Numbered from the stretch's first letter, positions 44,550 through 53,972 are shown. The stretch: DNA of 64,000 nucleotides from Candidatus Electrothrix gigas (GCA_022766165.1 QYLO01000001.1:1-64000), one strand, 5' to 3'. Notes: generated by a model not told the origin, from the letters alone. Translations and numbers: made by a program.

Positions 44550-47500
44550 TTAGGGCGAAAACTGAAAAGGGCCGCCCTTCCAAACCTCTTCTTGCCAATC
44601 ACGAGTCTTCCACAGCGGACAAGATGTATAGACACATTCCTGATTTTTTTCATACTGCTGACAGTGCAGAACAGTCTCTATTGGCAGGTTGAGACCGAAA
44701 AATCTTTCAGCGTGCTGGGAAATGTATGTCAGAGCCACCCACGTCTCTCGCTGGCAACACCGCCCTCCTTTGATGCGGGAAATTTCTATCAGGATCTCCG
44801 CAGTAACGGTCAGGGCTTGCTGGCGTTCAGCTGCCTTTAACGGTGTTGATTCGAGAATCATGGCCGCAGCAATTCCAGCTCCAACAGCCGCACCACAACA
44901 GCCCCAAAAGCCACAGGACCCTCCAGGTATCTTGCTGCCTCTGTCAATACCAGTGCTGATAATATCCTGACAGATCTTGCCCCCGTTGTTGCGATAGGCA
45001 GCCAAAATCACGCCAGCCACCAAGGCATGATGCTCTGGCCCGTGGATGGGAACCGCAGGATGATTGCGAATACCCGTCATCAAGGCTATCATGTCTTTTT
45101 CCTTACTGTGCAGGCAAATGGAGCGAATAACCTCAATGCCCTCCTGCTGATGACAGCTATCACAGACATAATGACCATCAATGCAGGTACAGGGAGTGGT
45201 AGCCTTTTTGCCGCAGAAAAAACACTGGGCCTCTGTTTCTCTCTTTGCCTCATACACCAGTTCCTTCCCGCAAACTGTACAGCCACTGCTATGACGGCTA
45301 TGGTTGCTATAGTGGGTAACTTTTTGTTCTGAAGCGGTTTCCTTTTTTTCCTTGTCCTCTGGGGGGACTGCACAGCAGCAGGCAGGCTGTTCAAGCTGGA
45401 CATTGCTCACAGCTCCCTGTTGATCAAGCACAAAAATTTGTTCGCCAAGCTGCTCTGCTTCCTGGCAAGGTAACTGGGTGATGCGTCCACGCTCTAGGCA
45501 TTTACCTGTTGAGGTGAGTAACATCGGCGCAGGCCCTCGAAAAAGACAGAACACTGTTTCCTCTTGTTCAGCAACCACCTTTGCCTTAGCTGCTTGATAG
45601 GTTAATGAGTAAAAAGAATGCCCATTCACCTGTCGATAGGGAAATCGTTTATGCAGATAGATGGAGGAGAACCCGCAATCCTCCAGCATAGCCACAAGAT
45701 CATCCTGCTGCATGGCCCCACCCAGGCACTCGCCCCGATACTTGGCGCTGTTTTTGATTGCCGCAGCAACTGGCTCATCCGTGACCACATCGGCAACCAC
45801 CAGCCGTCCACCCGGTTTAAGAACCCGCAGAATTTCCAGATAGGTTGTACGCTTATCCGGGCTGAGGTTGATCACACAGTTAGAGATAACCACGTCTGCT
45901 GTTGCATCGGCCAGAGGAATTGCCTCTAAATACCCCTTACGAAACTCAATGTTATTATAGCCCAGATTGTTGACAAGATGCTGTTTGGCTGCGTGGGCAA
46001 GCTTGAGCATGGCATCGGTCATATCAATGCCATATACCCGACCAGTGGGGCCAACTTCAGCGGCTGCCAGAAAACATTCAACCCCGCTTCCTGACCCCAA
46101 ATCTACCAAGGTTTCTCCTGGTTGCGGTGCTGCATCCTTGATCGGACTGCCGCAACCATAAGACTTTTCCTTGACCTCTGCTGGGATACAGTTTCCCAGC
46201 TCCTGTGCCGGGTTAAAGGGATTAACTATTTCCGTCTTTGCCTGCTGGGCAGCAGCGCTGTAAAATTCCCGGACCGAGGAATGACCATCGTGATCAGCCA
46301 GCGAGACCAAACAGTTGCAATGGGTCAGGCCGACCGAGCCGTCAGAGCCGTTGTCCGTATCTGGGCAGTCGTGCCGCACATCGCCCATCCGTAAACGAAA
46401 CAGACCTTGGTCAGGGTACAGGGCTGCCTGCTCCGTGATAAGCTGTAAAATGAGTTGTTCATACAGGGCTATATAGGGATCATGTCCAACCAGATGCTGC
46501 CCGTTTACCCAGGAATGATCTGGATCACCACCTCCGGTCAGAAAGGATAAGGGTCGACCCTCTTGAGTATCTATCCAGCTTAGGGAACGAATTTTTTGCA
46601 GCATCAGGTTGTCCTGCCAAACCTCTGCCAATCCCTGCCTGAGATGTCCACAGGCCAGTTCCTCCACCCGAATCAGAGCTGGCGAAGGATAGAGTGTACC
46701 ATCTGGGGCCACGGCCAAGGATTCCCAGCCCATGTTGGTCAAATCAAAACGGGACCCAGGCACAGCAAAAACTTGCGACTTAAGAGCTTCCAGGTTATCA
46801 ATCTTCATGCCAAGCTTTTTACAGACCTGCGCTGTCTTGACAATCTGAGAAAATAAACGCACCACTGGTACAAACTGGCTGCTGGTTCCCTTTCCTCGCA
46901 CAAAATGATACATCAAGTGCAGTCCACCAGCACCTAGCTCATTGGCTTTTTGGGCAATTTGCTCCAGTTTTTCCACATTATCATTATTCACAGCCACTGA
47001 AATCGTAAAGGCCAAGCCAGCCTTTGCCACTTTCTCAAGATTTGCACAGAGCCTGTTATAGCTATTCTGGCCTCGAAGCAGGTCATGTTCTTTTTCTAAG
47101 CCATCCAAACTCACTTGCAGATGCATGCGCTCATAATCCATTGCCATGAGTTCATCCAGGTGCTGTGCAAGCAACAGACCATTGGTCAGGATCGCTACGT
47201 GATGAGCTGGGTTTTGTTGCAGAATATAGGCAATAATCTGGCAAAAATCAGGATAGACAAAGGGTTCACCCCCAGTGAAATAAAAGAGATGACAGCCCAG
47301 CGCAGTAGCCTGATCAATGGCATTGCGGAGCTGCTCTGGATTAATACTTTCCTTTTTCCTTGGAGAGGCTGCAAAGAGGCAGTGGTTACAGGCGAGGTTG
47401 CAGGTATCTGTGAGGTGAAACCAAATCTCCTGTAACGGCCCCAAGCGTAAATGGTGACGACGTCCCTGATATGGCTGCGCTGGTTCTTGATAAAGAAGAT

Positions 47501-47738
47501 ACTCTAAGCGACCAAGGTCGCGGCTTGCCTGTTCTGGATCTTCATAACCAGATTCGACCAGGACGGTTGCGGCTGCGGCAACAGCATGACCTGAAGTATG
47601 ACCTGAAGAATCATGCTGACAGGCTCTGAGTAAGGCGTCAGTACGGGTGGAGGGAACAAACCAGCTTGGCTGTTCTGGGTCAATATAGACCGGTATCCCG
47701 GCATGTTCCATTCGCTGTAATCGTGTAAGCCATTGCAT
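44550..47738 (-). CDS. Radical SAM / ArsM-like methyltransferase / DUF5714 fusion
   Basis: This 1062-residue protein joins three modules. Residues about 105-420 form a radical SAM domain with TDTCNLACNHC (C113, C117, C120) and FYFTGGEPFVYP. Residues about 520-740 are an arsenite-methyltransferase-like domain: SYGCGSPIKDA, VDLGSGSGVECFLAA, VVISNCVINLSPDKR and YRGECLGGAMQQ, keeping the three cysteines typical of ArsM. After a low-complexity linker, residues about 840-1040 form a DUF5714 domain with CxxC pairs (CTVCGKE, CFFCGKK, CDSCH) and SCGFWGCCGAAVGAGIAAA. The combination suggests arsenic (or related thiophilic element) metabolism or a modified-cofactor pathway, but the product is unknown. 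It is not part of the plus-strand cassette. Confidence 0.83.
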   Translation of the reverse strand: MQWLTRLQRMEHAGIPVYIDPEQPSWFVPSTRTDALLRACQHDSSGHTSGHAVAAAATVLVESGYEDPEQASRDLGRLEYLLYQEPAQPYQGRRHHLRLGPLQEIWFHLTDTCNLACNHCLFAASPRKKESINPEQLRNAIDQATALGCHLFYFTGGEPFVYPDFCQIIAYILQQNPAHHVAILTNGLLLAQHLDELMAMDYERMHLQVSLDGLEKEHDLLRGQNSYNRLCANLEKVAKAGLAFTISVAVNNDNVEKLEQIAQKANELGAGGLHLMYHFVRGKGTSSQFVPVVRLFSQIVKTAQVCKKLGMKIDNLEALKSQVFAVPGSRFDLTNMGWESLAVAPDGTLYPSPALIRVEELACGHLRQGLAEVWQDNLMLQKIRSLSWIDTQEGRPLSFLTGGGDPDHSWVNGQHLVGHDPYIALYEQLILQLITEQAALYPDQGLFRLRMGDVRHDCPDTDNGSDGSVGLTHCNCLVSLADHDGHSSVREFYSAAAQQAKTEIVNPFNPAQELGNCIPAEVKEKSYGCGSPIKDAAPQPGETLVDLGSGSGVECFLAAAEVGPTGRVYGIDMTDAMLKLAHAAKQHLVNNLGYNNIEFRKGYLEAIPLADATADVVISNCVINLSPDKRTTYLEILRVLKPGGRLVVADVVTDEPVAAAIKNSAKYRGECLGGAMQQDDLVAMLEDCGFSSIYLHKRFPYRQVNGHSFYSLTYQAAKAKVVAEQEETVFCLFRGPAPMLLTSTGKCLERGRITQLPCQEAEQLGEQIFVLDQQGAVSNVQLEQPACCCAVPPEDKEKKETASEQKVTHYSNHSRHSSGCTVCGKELVYEAKRETEAQCFFCGKKATTPCTCIDGHYVCDSCHQQEGIEVIRSICLHSKEKDMIALMTGIRNHPAVPIHGPEHHALVAGVILAAYRNNGGKICQDIISTGIDRGSKIPGGSCGFWGCCGAAVGAGIAAAMILESTPLKAAERQQALTVTAEILIEISRIKGGRCCQRETWVALTYISQHAERFFGLNLPIETVLHCQQYEKNQECVYTSCPLWKTRDWQEEVWKGGPFQFSP

Positions 47739-47791
47739 AGATTGTTGTTGCTGAGGTGAATTTTTTGTTATATTGGTATTATACTATCTTG

Positions 47792-48646
47792 TTAGGCCAT
47801 GATAACCTCTGGCAAAGGATACCCAGGATCGCGTCCTCCCCAGTTTAACTTATTGCGCAAAATATCAAAATAGCCCTTATGCGGAGAACTGATAAGACGC
47901 AGTGGTTTACCTGCCGCCTCTATAGAAAGAAAATCATTGGCCCGCATAGTCCAGCCAAGGCGACCATCTACCATGATTTTGACATTGGTTGAGGGCGGAG
48001 CCAGTTGGGCTGTCACCCGTGTTCTTGGGGAGAGAAGAACTGGACGAGAATCCAGCATAAACGGACAGATAGGCGTGACAAGCAGGGTTTGCAATTCAGC
48101 ATGGGCAATGGGGCCGCCAGCAGAGAGATTATAGGCTGTGGAGCCAGTGGGCGTGGACACAATCAGCCCATCTGCCTTATAGGTGGTGATGTATTCCCGA
48201 TCTGCCCAGCAGCCCAGGCGCATCATCGGCTCAGTACTCCCCTTGACAATGACGACCTCATTCAGAGCAAACAGAGCTGGCCCGACAGCTGCACCCTGTT
48301 CATCCAGTAACTTTGCCCGGAGCATCATCCGCTCCTCAAGAGTTATCCCGCTATGCAGGATCTCATCCAGGGCCTGATACATCTCGTCAGCAGCCACCTC
48401 TGTCAAAAAGCCAAGATCGCCGAGATTAATACCCACCACTGGGATACCGTGTTGCGCTGCCTGATCTGCCACGTGCAACAGGGTCCCATCGCCGCCCAAG
48501 ATTGTCAGCATATCCATTGCCGGATCAATCCGATCCAAGACAGCCTTTACTGAACGCTCTTGGTACCAACCCACCAACTCCTGACCCACCCGCAGGACAT
48601 CAGGCGAGTCTTTACGGGTAATAATACCGGCATAACGAATGTGCAT
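47792..48646 (-). CDS. nadK: NAD kinase
   Basis: This 284-residue enzyme phosphorylates NAD to NADP. The GGDGTLLHVADQAA motif with the catalytic Asp, GINLGDLGFLTE, ALNEVVIVKGS and TPTGSTAYNLSAGGPI are all present. It stands 33 bp upstream of nothing on its strand but shares direction with proC, which ends 32 bp before its start, so they may be co-transcribed. Confidence 0.97.
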   Translation of the reverse strand: MHIRYAGIITRKDSPDVLRVGQELVGWYQERSVKAVLDRIDPAMDMLTILGGDGTLLHVADQAAQHGIPVVGINLGDLGFLTEVAADEMYQALDEILHSGITLEERMMLRAKLLDEQGAAVGPALFALNEVVIVKGSTEPMMRLGCWADREYITTYKADGLIVSTPTGSTAYNLSAGGPIAHAELQTLLVTPICPFMLDSRPVLLSPRTRVTAQLAPPSTNVKIMVDGRLGWTMRANDFLSIEAAGKPLRLISSPHKGYFDILRNKLNWGGRDPGYPLPEVIMA

Positions 48647-48678
48647 ATCGTCTATATCGTATATTCTAATGAACGTGG

Positions 48679-49491
48679 TTACTGTCCCAAGGCTTTGGAA
48701 CGTCCAGCTGCCGCTTCCACAGCAGTCATAACAGTCCCTCGCAGGCCGCCTTCTTCTAACGCCTGAATGCCGGTAATAGTGGTCCCAGCCGGTGACGTTA
48801 CCTTGCCTTTGAGAACTGCTGCGGGTTCTTTCGTTTCCAGAGCAAGTTTGGCAGAACCGTACAGGGTCTGTACAGCCAACTGTTCAGCAATCGGTCGCGG
48901 AAGTCCAGCCAGAACTCCGCCGTCAATCATGGCCTCAAGAAAGGTAAACACATAGCCAGGGCCGGAACCGCTGAGTCCAGTGACCGCATCAAGGAGATTT
49001 TCAGGCACTTCAACGCAGGTACCAACAGCGGAAAAGATCTGCTGGGCCACCTCCATATCCTCCTGACGGATGTTCTGATTACCTGTCATAGCTGAGGCAC
49101 CGGCCAACACCAAGGCTGGGGTATTGGGCATAACGCGAATAATACGCATGGTATCATCGACAAACTGTTCCATATAAACAAGAGGGATACCCGCAGCAAT
49201 AGAGATAAGCAGATGGTCTTCTCTGAGATAGGAGCTGTATTGCCGCAAAACCGGCTCCATAATCTGCGGTTTTATTGCCAGAATGATAATTTGGCTCTTT
49301 GCTGTAAGTTCTGCTGGACTCTCTACTCCATTCACCTTATAGGTGCTTTCAAGATATTCTCTTCTCCGGATCATAGGTTCGGCAACTGCAATATTTTTCG
49401 CTGATATCAGGTTTGATTCTATCATGCCCCGAATCAAAGCTTCCCCCATCTGGCCGCCACCGACCATGCCTACTGATACTATTTCTTTCAT
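48679..49491 (-). CDS. proC: Pyrroline-5-carboxylate reductase
   Basis: This 270-residue NAD(P)H enzyme does the last step of proline synthesis. The Rossmann motif VGMVGGGQMGEALIRG is at the start, IILAIKPQIMEPVL follows, and the C-terminal signature LSGSGPGYVFTFLEAMIDGG through KGKVTSPAGTTITGI is clear. It lies upstream of nadK on the minus strand. The proB gene is elsewhere in the window. Confidence 0.97.
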   Translation of the reverse strand: MKEIVSVGMVGGGQMGEALIRGMIESNLISAKNIAVAEPMIRRREYLESTYKVNGVESPAELTAKSQIIILAIKPQIMEPVLRQYSSYLREDHLLISIAAGIPLVYMEQFVDDTMRIIRVMPNTPALVLAGASAMTGNQNIRQEDMEVAQQIFSAVGTCVEVPENLLDAVTGLSGSGPGYVFTFLEAMIDGGVLAGLPRPIAEQLAVQTLYGSAKLALETKEPAAVLKGKVTSPAGTTITGIQALEEGGLRGTVMTAVEAAAGRSKALGQ

Positions 49492-49749
49492 TGCTTCTCC
49501 TTATTTTTCTTGTAGATACAAGGTGATAATCCATCCTCTCCTAGAGGGGAGGTTGTTTTGTAATGCACTTTTTTGGTCATCATACCAGTATCTGAAAAAA
49601 AATCATCTCCCAATTACAGAGACTCATGAAGAATGATGCAGCATGGGCAGGGAAGTTGGTCTTGAAGAAAAAAGTATTACTGTTATAATCCAAACGAGCC
49701 AAACAATCCAAAGTATTTCCCCGTTCCCCAGTTACATTGGAGAAAAAAT

Positions 49750-50634
49750 ATGAAGAAAGTTCGCAAAGCCGTTATTCCTGTTGCCGGACTTGGCACCAGA
49801 TTTTTGCCAGCAACAAAGGCTATCCCTAAAGAGATGCTCACCATAGTTGATCGGCCAACAATTCAGTATATTGTTGAAGAGGTGGTGGCCTCTGGAATAC
49901 AAGAGGTCATTCTGATCACCTCAGAGGGAAAATCAGCTATTGAGAATCATTTTGACTATAATTATGAACTTGATACGATTCTCAAGGAGAAAAAAAAGCA
50001 TGCCTTACAGGAAGAGCTGGCCCTTACCTCGTCCCTTATTGACGTTGTCTCGGTTCGCCAGAAGAAACCCCTTGGCTTGGGACATGCTATATGGATGGCC
50101 CGCAAGGTGGTGGGAGACGAGCCTTTTTTGGTTCTGTTGGGAGATGACCTTGTCCGGAGCCAAACGCCCTGCTGTCAACAGATGATTGATCTCTATGAAC
50201 AGGTCAACGAATCTATTGTGGCGATCCAACGTGTTCCCATGGATCAGACCTATCAATATGGTATTGTTGAGGGAAAAAAAACCAACTTTGACCGCACCTT
50301 CAAGGTAGAACAGATGGTGGAAAAACCAGCACAGGGAACCTCTCCATCTGACATGGCGATTATTGGACGCTACCTCCTGATGCCGGATATCTTTGATGCT
50401 TTGGGAAACACCGCTCCAGGTCATGGCGGTGAAATCCAACTGACGGATGCCCTTCAATTTCTTGCTGCGCAACGTGGTATGTATGCCTATGAATTTGAAG
50501 GAAAGCGATATGATGCCGGAGACAAGATGGGGTATCTTAAGGCAATTATTGATATTGCTCTGGAGCATCCCACGCTTGGAGAACCTCTACAGAAGCATCT
50601 CCGCTCTGTTTGTGGTTGCAAGAACCACACATAA
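49750..50634 (+). CDS. galU: UTP-glucose-1-phosphate uridylyltransferase
   Basis: This 294-residue enzyme makes UDP-glucose for envelope polysaccharides and glycogen or trehalose. It has the nucleotidyltransferase motif VIPVAGLGTRFLPATKAIPK, then PTIQYIVEEVVASGI, LGLGHAIWMA, LLGDDLV, and the conserved YAYEFEGKRYDAGDKMGYL. It starts with an upstream GGAGAAAA and is followed by a repeat-rich spacer before priA. Confidence 0.97.
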   Translation: MKKVRKAVIPVAGLGTRFLPATKAIPKEMLTIVDRPTIQYIVEEVVASGIQEVILITSEGKSAIENHFDYNYELDTILKEKKKHALQEELALTSSLIDVVSVRQKKPLGLGHAIWMARKVVGDEPFLVLLGDDLVRSQTPCCQQMIDLYEQVNESIVAIQRVPMDQTYQYGIVEGKKTNFDRTFKVEQMVEKPAQGTSPSDMAIIGRYLLMPDIFDALGNTAPGHGGEIQLTDALQFLAAQRGMYAYEFEGKRYDAGDKMGYLKAIIDIALEHPTLGEPLQKHLRSVCGCKNHT

Positions 50635-50730
50635 CACTACTTATAACACTTCCCTTCCGGCAACAGCTACTACGCCATTTACGTCAGTTGCACCATTTAT
50701 ACGTCATTACGATTCCCAAAGATGCCCCAT

Positions 50731-50750
50731 AATGCTCTATAATGCTCTAT
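50731..50750. repeat. 10-bp duplication at the priA start
   Basis: AATGCTCTAT occurs twice in a row, so the priA ATG at 50742 has a twin at 50732 in another frame. The twin opens a six-codon ORF that stops at 50750-50752, inside priA. Confidence 0.85.
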
Positions 50751-53234
50751 GAAGTTGCTGTTGCCGCTCCTTTTTTTGGCACCCTGACCTACGAACAACC
50801 AGTTACCTGCACATCTCCCTTACCAATCGGTATTCGGGTACTGGTTCCCCTGCGAAACAGGTATGTTACAGGGTATATTCTTGCTCTTAGTGTTCTTAGC
50901 TCTGATTCTGCCTCTGATCTACCCTATGCAATAAAGCCTATCTTTGAACAACTTGATCCAAACCCTCTTTTTCCAGAACAACTCATCCCTGTTTTCCGAT
51001 GGATTGCAGACTATTACCACTATCCCCTTGGAGAGGTTATTAAGACAGCCTTACCAACAGGTCTTCAAGTGTATTCTGGGCATGAAATTAAGTTGACCGA
51101 GTCTGGTCGTCAGTGCCTGCCAGCAGTTCTCGCCAACCTGCCTCAGCAGAAACGGACAGCCTGGATGGATCGTTTACTGAGTAAGGGTGAACTTTTACCA
51201 GGGACAGTGAAGACCATACGAACCAAACCAGCCATGCAGACTCTTTTGCAGAGATGGCAGACAGAAGGCTGGATTGAGATGAACAAGGTTATTGTGCGTT
51301 CTAAGACCAGAGAAAAAAGCGAAACCGTGGTCAGGATGAATAATATGTTTGAACAAGGACTTGAAAGAAATATTAAGGATAAGGGCTTAAAAAAATCTGA
51401 GCAGAAAACGTTGGAGCTGTTTTTTTGCCAGAGTCAGAGTAAAGGGCGTTCGGTTCTGCCTCGTGCCGAACTGACCCGACAGTATCCTGGGGCAGGCAAG
51501 GCATTAAACAGTCTTGCACAGCAGGGTATAGTCACCTTTGAAGAACAGCCTGTGTATCGTAATCCTTTTGGCAAGGTCCCGCCGTTCTTTCCAAAACCAG
51601 AAAATCTGACCTTGGAACAACAACAGGTTATTGATAAAATTATAGCTGCACTTGATACTGGCGGCTTTCAGCCCTTTCTCTTGCACGGAATAACCGGGTG
51701 CGGAAAAACTGAAGTCTATTTGCGAGCCACAGAACATTGTCTCAAGCAGAACAAGACTGTCCTCATCCTCGTGCCGGAAATAGCCCTGTCATCCCAGCTC
51801 GAAGGGCATTTTTATTCCCGCTTTGGTGCCATACTGGCTCTTCTCCACAGCGGTATTTCAATGGGCGAACGTTTTGATCAGTGGCAACAGATTCTGCAAA
51901 AAAAGGTACATATTGTTATCGGTGCCCGGTCGGCTGTCTTTGCCCCGCTTGCCCAGCCTGGCTTAATTATTGTTGATGAGGAGCATGAACCAGCCTATAA
52001 ACAGGATGATGGGCTTCGTTATAATGGCAGAGATATGGCAGTCCTCCGAGCAAAGTTTGCTGACTGTCCGGTGTTGCTTGCCTCTGCAACCCCTTCTGTC
52101 ACCAGTTTTTATCATGCAGAACAGGGAAAATACCACCTTCTCAGGATGAGCAAACGGATTCATGAACAGGTGATGCCAGAGGTCCGTATTGTTGATCTTC
52201 GGGAAAAACAGCAGAATCGAAAAAACGCCTTCTTTTCTGAGCAACTCTTTACAGCCTTACAACAGAATCTGGAAAAACAACAGCAAAGCCTACTTTTTGT
52301 CAACCGTCGTGGCTATGCGGCCTTTATGCTCTGTCGGGATTGCGGGCATATTATCCAGTGTCGCCACTGCAAGGTTTCTTTGACCCATCATCAGGCCAGT
52401 AATCGCTTACTCTGTCATTACTGCGGCTATACCACGGCAACAAATATTATCTGTCCCGATTGCGGATCTGGCTCTGTTGTGGGACTTGGTGTGGGATCAG
52501 AACGGATTGAACAGGAAGTTCGCCAGCTCTTTCCACAAGCCAGCGTTGCTCGCCTAGATAGCGACACCACAAAAAAACGTAAGGTCTATCTGGATATTTT
52601 AGAGCAAGTGCGGAACCATGAAGTAGACATTCTGGTCGGCACGCAGATGGTGGCCAAGGGACTTCATTTTCCCGCAATGACCTTGGTGGGCATTATATGG
52701 GCAGATAGTGGGCTGGGAATTCCAGACTATAAAGCGGCAGAGCGTTCCTATCAACTCCTGGCACAGGTAACCGGAAGAGCAGGCCGAGGACAACATCCAG
52801 GTAAGGTTATTATTCAGACCCATCAGCCCCAGCATTATGTCATTGAATTTGCTCAATCACACGCCTATAAAAAACTCTATGGTCAAGAAGTAGAACTTCG
52901 TCAAGCTCTGGCCTATCCTCCTTTTGGACGACTGATAAATATCCGCTTAAACGGCAAGCGGGAAAACGCTGTCCAAGAGACGGCAAAGGCAACAGCCAAT
53001 TTTCTCCGTTCTGTACTGCATGCGCAAAAAAAGACCAAGGCCGTAGAAATTCTCGGACCAGCTCCGGCTCCCTTAACCATGATACGGCAACGTTTTCGCT
53101 GGCAAGTCTTATGTAAAAGCAGCTCACCAGAACTGTTACATCGTCTTTGCGACCAGCTCTTAACAGAGAAACCCCGTCTTTGCAAACACGGGGTCAGAAT
53201 GGCAGTTGATGTTGATCCAGAAAATATGATGTGA
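50742..53234 (+). CDS. priA: Primosomal replication protein N'
   Basis: This 830-residue superfamily-2 helicase restarts stalled forks. The N-terminal DNA-binding part (YEVAVAAPFFGTLTYEQP) is followed by the helicase: Walker A LLHGITGCGKTEVYLRA, DEEH box VDEEHEPAYKQDDG, LASATPSV, and the zinc-binding cysteines (MLCRDCGHIIQCRHC, LLCHYCGY, CPDCGSG). Motif VI is VTGRAGRGQHPGKVIIQT. The length is slightly longer than usual because of a linker near residues 190-240. The start codon is in a 10-bp duplication. Confidence 0.97.
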   Translation: MLYEVAVAAPFFGTLTYEQPVTCTSPLPIGIRVLVPLRNRYVTGYILALSVLSSDSASDLPYAIKPIFEQLDPNPLFPEQLIPVFRWIADYYHYPLGEVIKTALPTGLQVYSGHEIKLTESGRQCLPAVLANLPQQKRTAWMDRLLSKGELLPGTVKTIRTKPAMQTLLQRWQTEGWIEMNKVIVRSKTREKSETVVRMNNMFEQGLERNIKDKGLKKSEQKTLELFFCQSQSKGRSVLPRAELTRQYPGAGKALNSLAQQGIVTFEEQPVYRNPFGKVPPFFPKPENLTLEQQQVIDKIIAALDTGGFQPFLLHGITGCGKTEVYLRATEHCLKQNKTVLILVPEIALSSQLEGHFYSRFGAILALLHSGISMGERFDQWQQILQKKVHIVIGARSAVFAPLAQPGLIIVDEEHEPAYKQDDGLRYNGRDMAVLRAKFADCPVLLASATPSVTSFYHAEQGKYHLLRMSKRIHEQVMPEVRIVDLREKQQNRKNAFFSEQLFTALQQNLEKQQQSLLFVNRRGYAAFMLCRDCGHIIQCRHCKVSLTHHQASNRLLCHYCGYTTATNIICPDCGSGSVVGLGVGSERIEQEVRQLFPQASVARLDSDTTKKRKVYLDILEQVRNHEVDILVGTQMVAKGLHFPAMTLVGIIWADSGLGIPDYKAAERSYQLLAQVTGRAGRGQHPGKVIIQTHQPQHYVIEFAQSHAYKKLYGQEVELRQALAYPPFGRLINIRLNGKRENAVQETAKATANFLRSVLHAQKKTKAVEILGPAPAPLTMIRQRFRWQVLCKSSSPELLHRLCDQLLTEKPRLCKHGVRMAVDVDPENMM

Positions 53235-53246
53235 TTTTTTATTTTG

Positions 53247-53274
53247 CAAAAAAAAACACCCCAAAATGGGGTGT
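53247..53274 (-). terminator. Terminator-like hairpin (minus strand)
   Basis: ACACCCC and GGGGTGT form a 7-bp stem, preceded on the plus strand by a long A run, so on the minus strand the hairpin is followed by T. It would end a minus-strand transcript coming through the hairpin region, not the priA mRNA. Confidence 0.75.
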
Positions 53275-53292
53275 CCTGTTCAACAAAAAAAA

Positions 53293-53347
53293 ATACCCTG
53301 GCAGGAAAAAAAAGGAGGAGTAAACCCGCCAGGGTATAGGGTTGAAC
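53293..53347 (+). ncRNA. GGAGGA-loop hairpin, copy 1
   Basis: ATACCCTGGCAGG pairs with CCCGCCAGGGTAT, with loop AAAAAAAAGGAGGAGTAAA, followed by the conserved tail ATAGGGTTGAAC. The stem differs from the other copies by paired changes. The strand is inferred from the loop sequence. Confidence 0.6.
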
Positions 53348-53363
53348 CTTGATGTTTATATAC

Positions 53364-53416
53364 ATGCCCCGGTAGGAAAAAAAGGAGGAGTAAACCTACC
53401 GGGACATAGGGTTGAG
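53364..53416 (+). ncRNA. GGAGGA-loop hairpin, copy 2
   Basis: ATGCCCCGGTAGG pairs with CCTACCGGGACAT around the same AAAAAAAGGAGGAGTAAA loop, with tail AGGGTTGAGC. Here T-A replaces the C-G pair in the stem seen in copy 3. Confidence 0.6.
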
Positions 53417-53479
53417 CAAAATAAAAACTATAAAAGTTTTATACTGTAAAAAAATATATAAAGTAAGTAGAGCTAAATA

Positions 53480-53528
53480 CCCCGGCAGGAAAAAAAAGGA
53501 GGAGTAAACCTGCCGGGGAAAGGGTTGC
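53480..53528 (+). ncRNA. GGAGGA-loop hairpin, copy 3
   Basis: CCCCGGCAGG pairs with CCTGCCGGGG around AAAAAAAAGGAGGAGTAAA, with tail AAAGGGTTGCAC. The stem is GC-rich and perfect over ten base pairs. Confidence 0.6.
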
Positions 53529-53955
53529 ACACCCCATGCTATATATAAAAAAGGGGAAATAAAGAGTGTTTATTTAGAACCCTGTTGTCTCTCTGTTCAA
53601 GTACTCTACTTTTAGTATCTATTTTTCTTTATTTCTGTGCGTTATTTTACAACTACAGTTGCCATATTCATGCCACTTTTCTCTGCGCTTGAAAATAATT
53701 TATAATTTTCTGTGATTTCTTATAGTAAAATTTCTAAAATGAGAACGAGAACTCTTGCCAATAAAATATCCCTCCTCTGAGGGGTTTAAAATGCGTAAGT
53801 TTTATCCTTAATTCAAAAAGAAAAGGGTAAAAAGTATACATTATCAGTTTCCAAGTGAAATTCAGTCTGTTATAAGAAACGCTATAGATAAGATGCTGTT
53901 TTTTCAGGCTAACTTACTGGAAAAAGCTATACTTAATTCTTAATTCTTAATTAAT

Positions 53956-53972
53956 GCCTAGCTGTACTAGGC
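53956..53972. terminator. Hairpin at the end of trkA
   Basis: GCCTAG, CTGTA, CTAGGC form a perfect 6-bp stem that overlaps the trkA stop codon. The T run after it on the minus strand is weak, so termination may be partial. Confidence 0.45.

Larger units (their letters stand above)
53235..53966. other. Long spacer between priA and trkA
   Basis: This 730-bp region has no supported ORF. It contains a minus-strand terminator, three covarying GGAGGA-loop hairpins, an AT-rich perfect palindrome TATAAAAGTTTTATA near 53431, a CCCTC/GAGGG hairpin near 53770, an eight-base TTAATTCT repeat near 53936 and a trkA-end hairpin at 53956-53972. Confidence 0.7.

Noticed and set aside
53293..53528. CRISPR array
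   Set aside because: Three similar units exist, but distances between them are unequal (about 71 and 116 bp), the units are long hairpins with conserved loops, and no cas gene is near.
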